Assembly: GCF_945859685.1 (NCBI RefSeq)
Contig: NC_079148.1
Location: 7,750,001 to 7,814,000 of the forward strand
Reading direction: 5' to 3'
Length of the DNA: 64,000 nucleotides
DNA from: Eupeodes corollae
Lineage: Eukaryota > Arthropoda > Insecta > Diptera > Syrphidae
How positions within the stretch are numbered: position 1 is the first letter of the stretch; the number at the start of each line of letters is the position of its first letter. Of the stretch, positions 58,601 to 61,600 are shown piece after piece. Below the pieces are notes generated by a model that did no database searches, was not told where the DNA came from, and saw only the letters and a list, made by a program, of their open reading frames with translations. Both the position numbers and the translations under genes were made by a program.

Positions 58601-61600
58601 AGGAGAGTGTCTAACGCTGCTGAGGGTGTGGTTCTCAATGCCCCGCTTATGCAGAGACCTGCAGTGCGCTGAACTCTGCTGAGTATGTCGCAGTATGTGA
58701 CTTTCTCCAGTGCAGTCCACCATACTGCAACCCCGTACATAAGTATTGGTCGGATGACCGATGTGTATAGCCAGTAGGTTATGCGAGGTTGAAAACCCCA
58801 TTTGCTTCCTATAGCTTTCTTGCAAAGGAAAAGAGCTACTGTAGCTTTTTTAACTCTTTCCTGTATATTGGATTTCCAACTTAATTTTTTGTCCAAGGTA
58901 TTTGGCTTCATTGGTAAAAATTAGTGGTATACCTTTTATTGAAGGAGGTACAATTACTGGGATCTTGTATTTCCGTGTGAAAAGGACGAGGTCTGTTTTT
59001 TGAGGATTAATACTAAGTCCGCAGTTATCAGCCCATCTAGTGAGCATATTGAGTGCATTTTGGAGGAGGTCTCTCAGTGTATTAGGATGTTCCCCTGTGA
59101 CAGCGATAGCAACATCATCGGCATACGCAACCACTCTGTAGCCATCCCTCTCAAGGGATATTAGTAGTTGGTTAACCACTATGTTCCACAGGAGAGGGGA
59201 CAGAACACCACCTTGCGGAGTGCCTCTACTGACAGACCTTTTTGTGCAAAAATCTCCCAAACTGGAGTTGATGATCCTACTTTTAGCATTAGATTAATCA
59301 ACTCACAGATTGAGTATTCGACGTTTAAGGTCGTCATAGCAGAAGTGATAGCAGATGTGTCAACGTTGTTGAAAGCGCCCTCAATATCCAAGAAGGCCAC
59401 CATAGTGTATTCCTTTTTATCTAGGGAGTATGCGATAGTTCTTACCAGAGTGTTGAAGGCTGTTTCTACCGATTTCCCTTTGCAGTAAGCATGCTGAGAT
59501 TGTCACGAAGTAACATTAACTCCATTTTTCATGAAGATAGAGATGGATGGAAGATCGTAAAATCGCTTTAAACAAAATTTTTGAGAAAATAAATGTTCTT
59601 TTGTTTTTTCTTGGGGATTTTTATGAAATTTTGTTGTGTATTCTTCTTGGCAGAAGATCAAGCGTTCTTTAGTTATACATAGTAGATTATATTTTTGCAT
59701 ATAAATCTTTGAATCGGAATATGTAAAACATTTGCTAAGCATGAACTTTTAGGCTTAAATGATTGTAATGAGTGTCGAAAGAACCTAAACTCGATAAGGC
59801 AAACAAATAAATGTGTATCAAATTTAATTCATCTGACATATTGTACGTATGTAAGTAGTTTATTTTCAAAGAAAAAATTAGCGACGTCGCAACATAGATA
59901 TAAATATGTATGTACTTAGTTTAAAATAGGAAACGATATTCCTACTCTCTATATGCTAGATCTGTCTCCCAGTGACGCAGTGACTGCTGTAGAGATAAAG
60001 CAAGAATTTTTTCAAAGGTGGTTTATAATAAATGGACTAAATGTATTGAACTACCAGCAAACTCTACAGAAAAGTCCTTTTTTGAAAACTTAAATAGGTC
60101 AACTGATTAATAAACTAAACTTTTATTGATGTCCCATTACACAAAAACCTTACGAAAATTCGACGCCAGCATTTTCGTCGGCCCTTAGCAATATGGTTGC
60201 CTGTTTGTAAGAGCGATTTGAGCGTTTGGGCAAAACATTCTGGACTTCGGATATCGGTATCAATGATAGAAGAAGATGGGATAGTATACATATGATTAGA
60301 GGCTATATATGGACTCTTATAAGAGAAATCAAAAAATACTAAAATACTTAAAGAAAAAGTTCTTTTAAAAATAGAACTGTCCTTAAATCCAAAATATCAA
60401 ACATCTGGCTATGAAAGAAAACTTTAACATGTATGTAAAGGTTTGTTTAAGTAATAGTTTGTTTGTTTTATTTATGTATATAACAAATATGTTACATACA
60501 CTTATGAGGAACCTAAACACATTTTTTGTTTGTAAAGCTTAAGCTTAGTGTACACGATTGCCAGATCTGCAAATATTGCCAGATCTGCCACTGAAAAATT
60601 TGTCTCGAATGGCTGACAATCGTGTACACACCAAATTAATTTGCAGACAAATGGTTTGGCTCCTAATTTGCAGACAAATATCTGCCAATTAATTTGTAGA
60701 TTTCTGGCAATCGTGTACACGCAAGCTGACAACCGTGTACACACCAAATTGATTTGCAGAAAAATTTGTTCATCAATCATTTTGAAGACCAATGAATTTG
60801 CAGATGTGGCAATCGTGTGTACACAAAATTCATTGGGCGATCACCAAATTTTTTTCATTTTCTGACGTTTCTGCAAACGTCTGACAATAATTAAATTTGC
60901 AGATGCCGTTTGAGGAACATTTGCAAATTTATTCATTGGCAGACAAATTTGGAGAAAACTACAAGGTAAATTTTAAGTTGTTTTTTTTTTCATTTCAAAG
61001 AAATTGTATAAAAACGTTAACATTTATTTTCAGATATGGATGCTTATATTGAAAATGAGAGTGCTAAACATGTAGAGCCCATTACGGTTGAGGCATTTAC
61101 ACGGTCACTAAGCTTTAGTGTACACGATTGCCAGGTCTGACAATCATTGCCAGATCTGCAAACGTCTGACAATGTGTGACAATGAGATGACAATGAGCTG
61201 AAAATTTTAATTTGTGTGTACACGGTTTGCATATATCTACAAACATCTGCAAATCTATTGCCAAATATTTGTCTGACAATCTCGACAAACTAATTTGGCC
61301 AAATAGCTAGCAATAGATTTGCAAACATTTGTAGATTTTCTGCCAACCGTGTACACACCAAATCAAATTTTGGATCTGCAAATTTATTTTCAGCTCATTG
61401 TCACTAGGGATGCAAGCGATACATCGATGTTTTGATGACGACCTCTTGCCATAATAAGTTTTTAGGCGACGACGGTGACCGTGTAAATGCCTCAACCGTA
61501 ATGGGCTGTACAAGCACTCTCATTTTCAATATAAGCATCCATATCTGAAAATAAATGTTAACCTTATTATACATTTTCTTTGAAATGAAAAAAAAAAAAC

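Noticed and set aside
59168..59488. Plus-strand ORF of 106 codons
   Set aside because: Antisense of the RT domain of the 57.4-59.5 kb retrotransposon.
60641..60865. 74-codon ORF found identically at 61,712-61,936 on the other strand
   Set aside because: Same sequence read in both palindrome arms; made of repeated CAGACAAAT/GTGTACAC words, not a gene pair.
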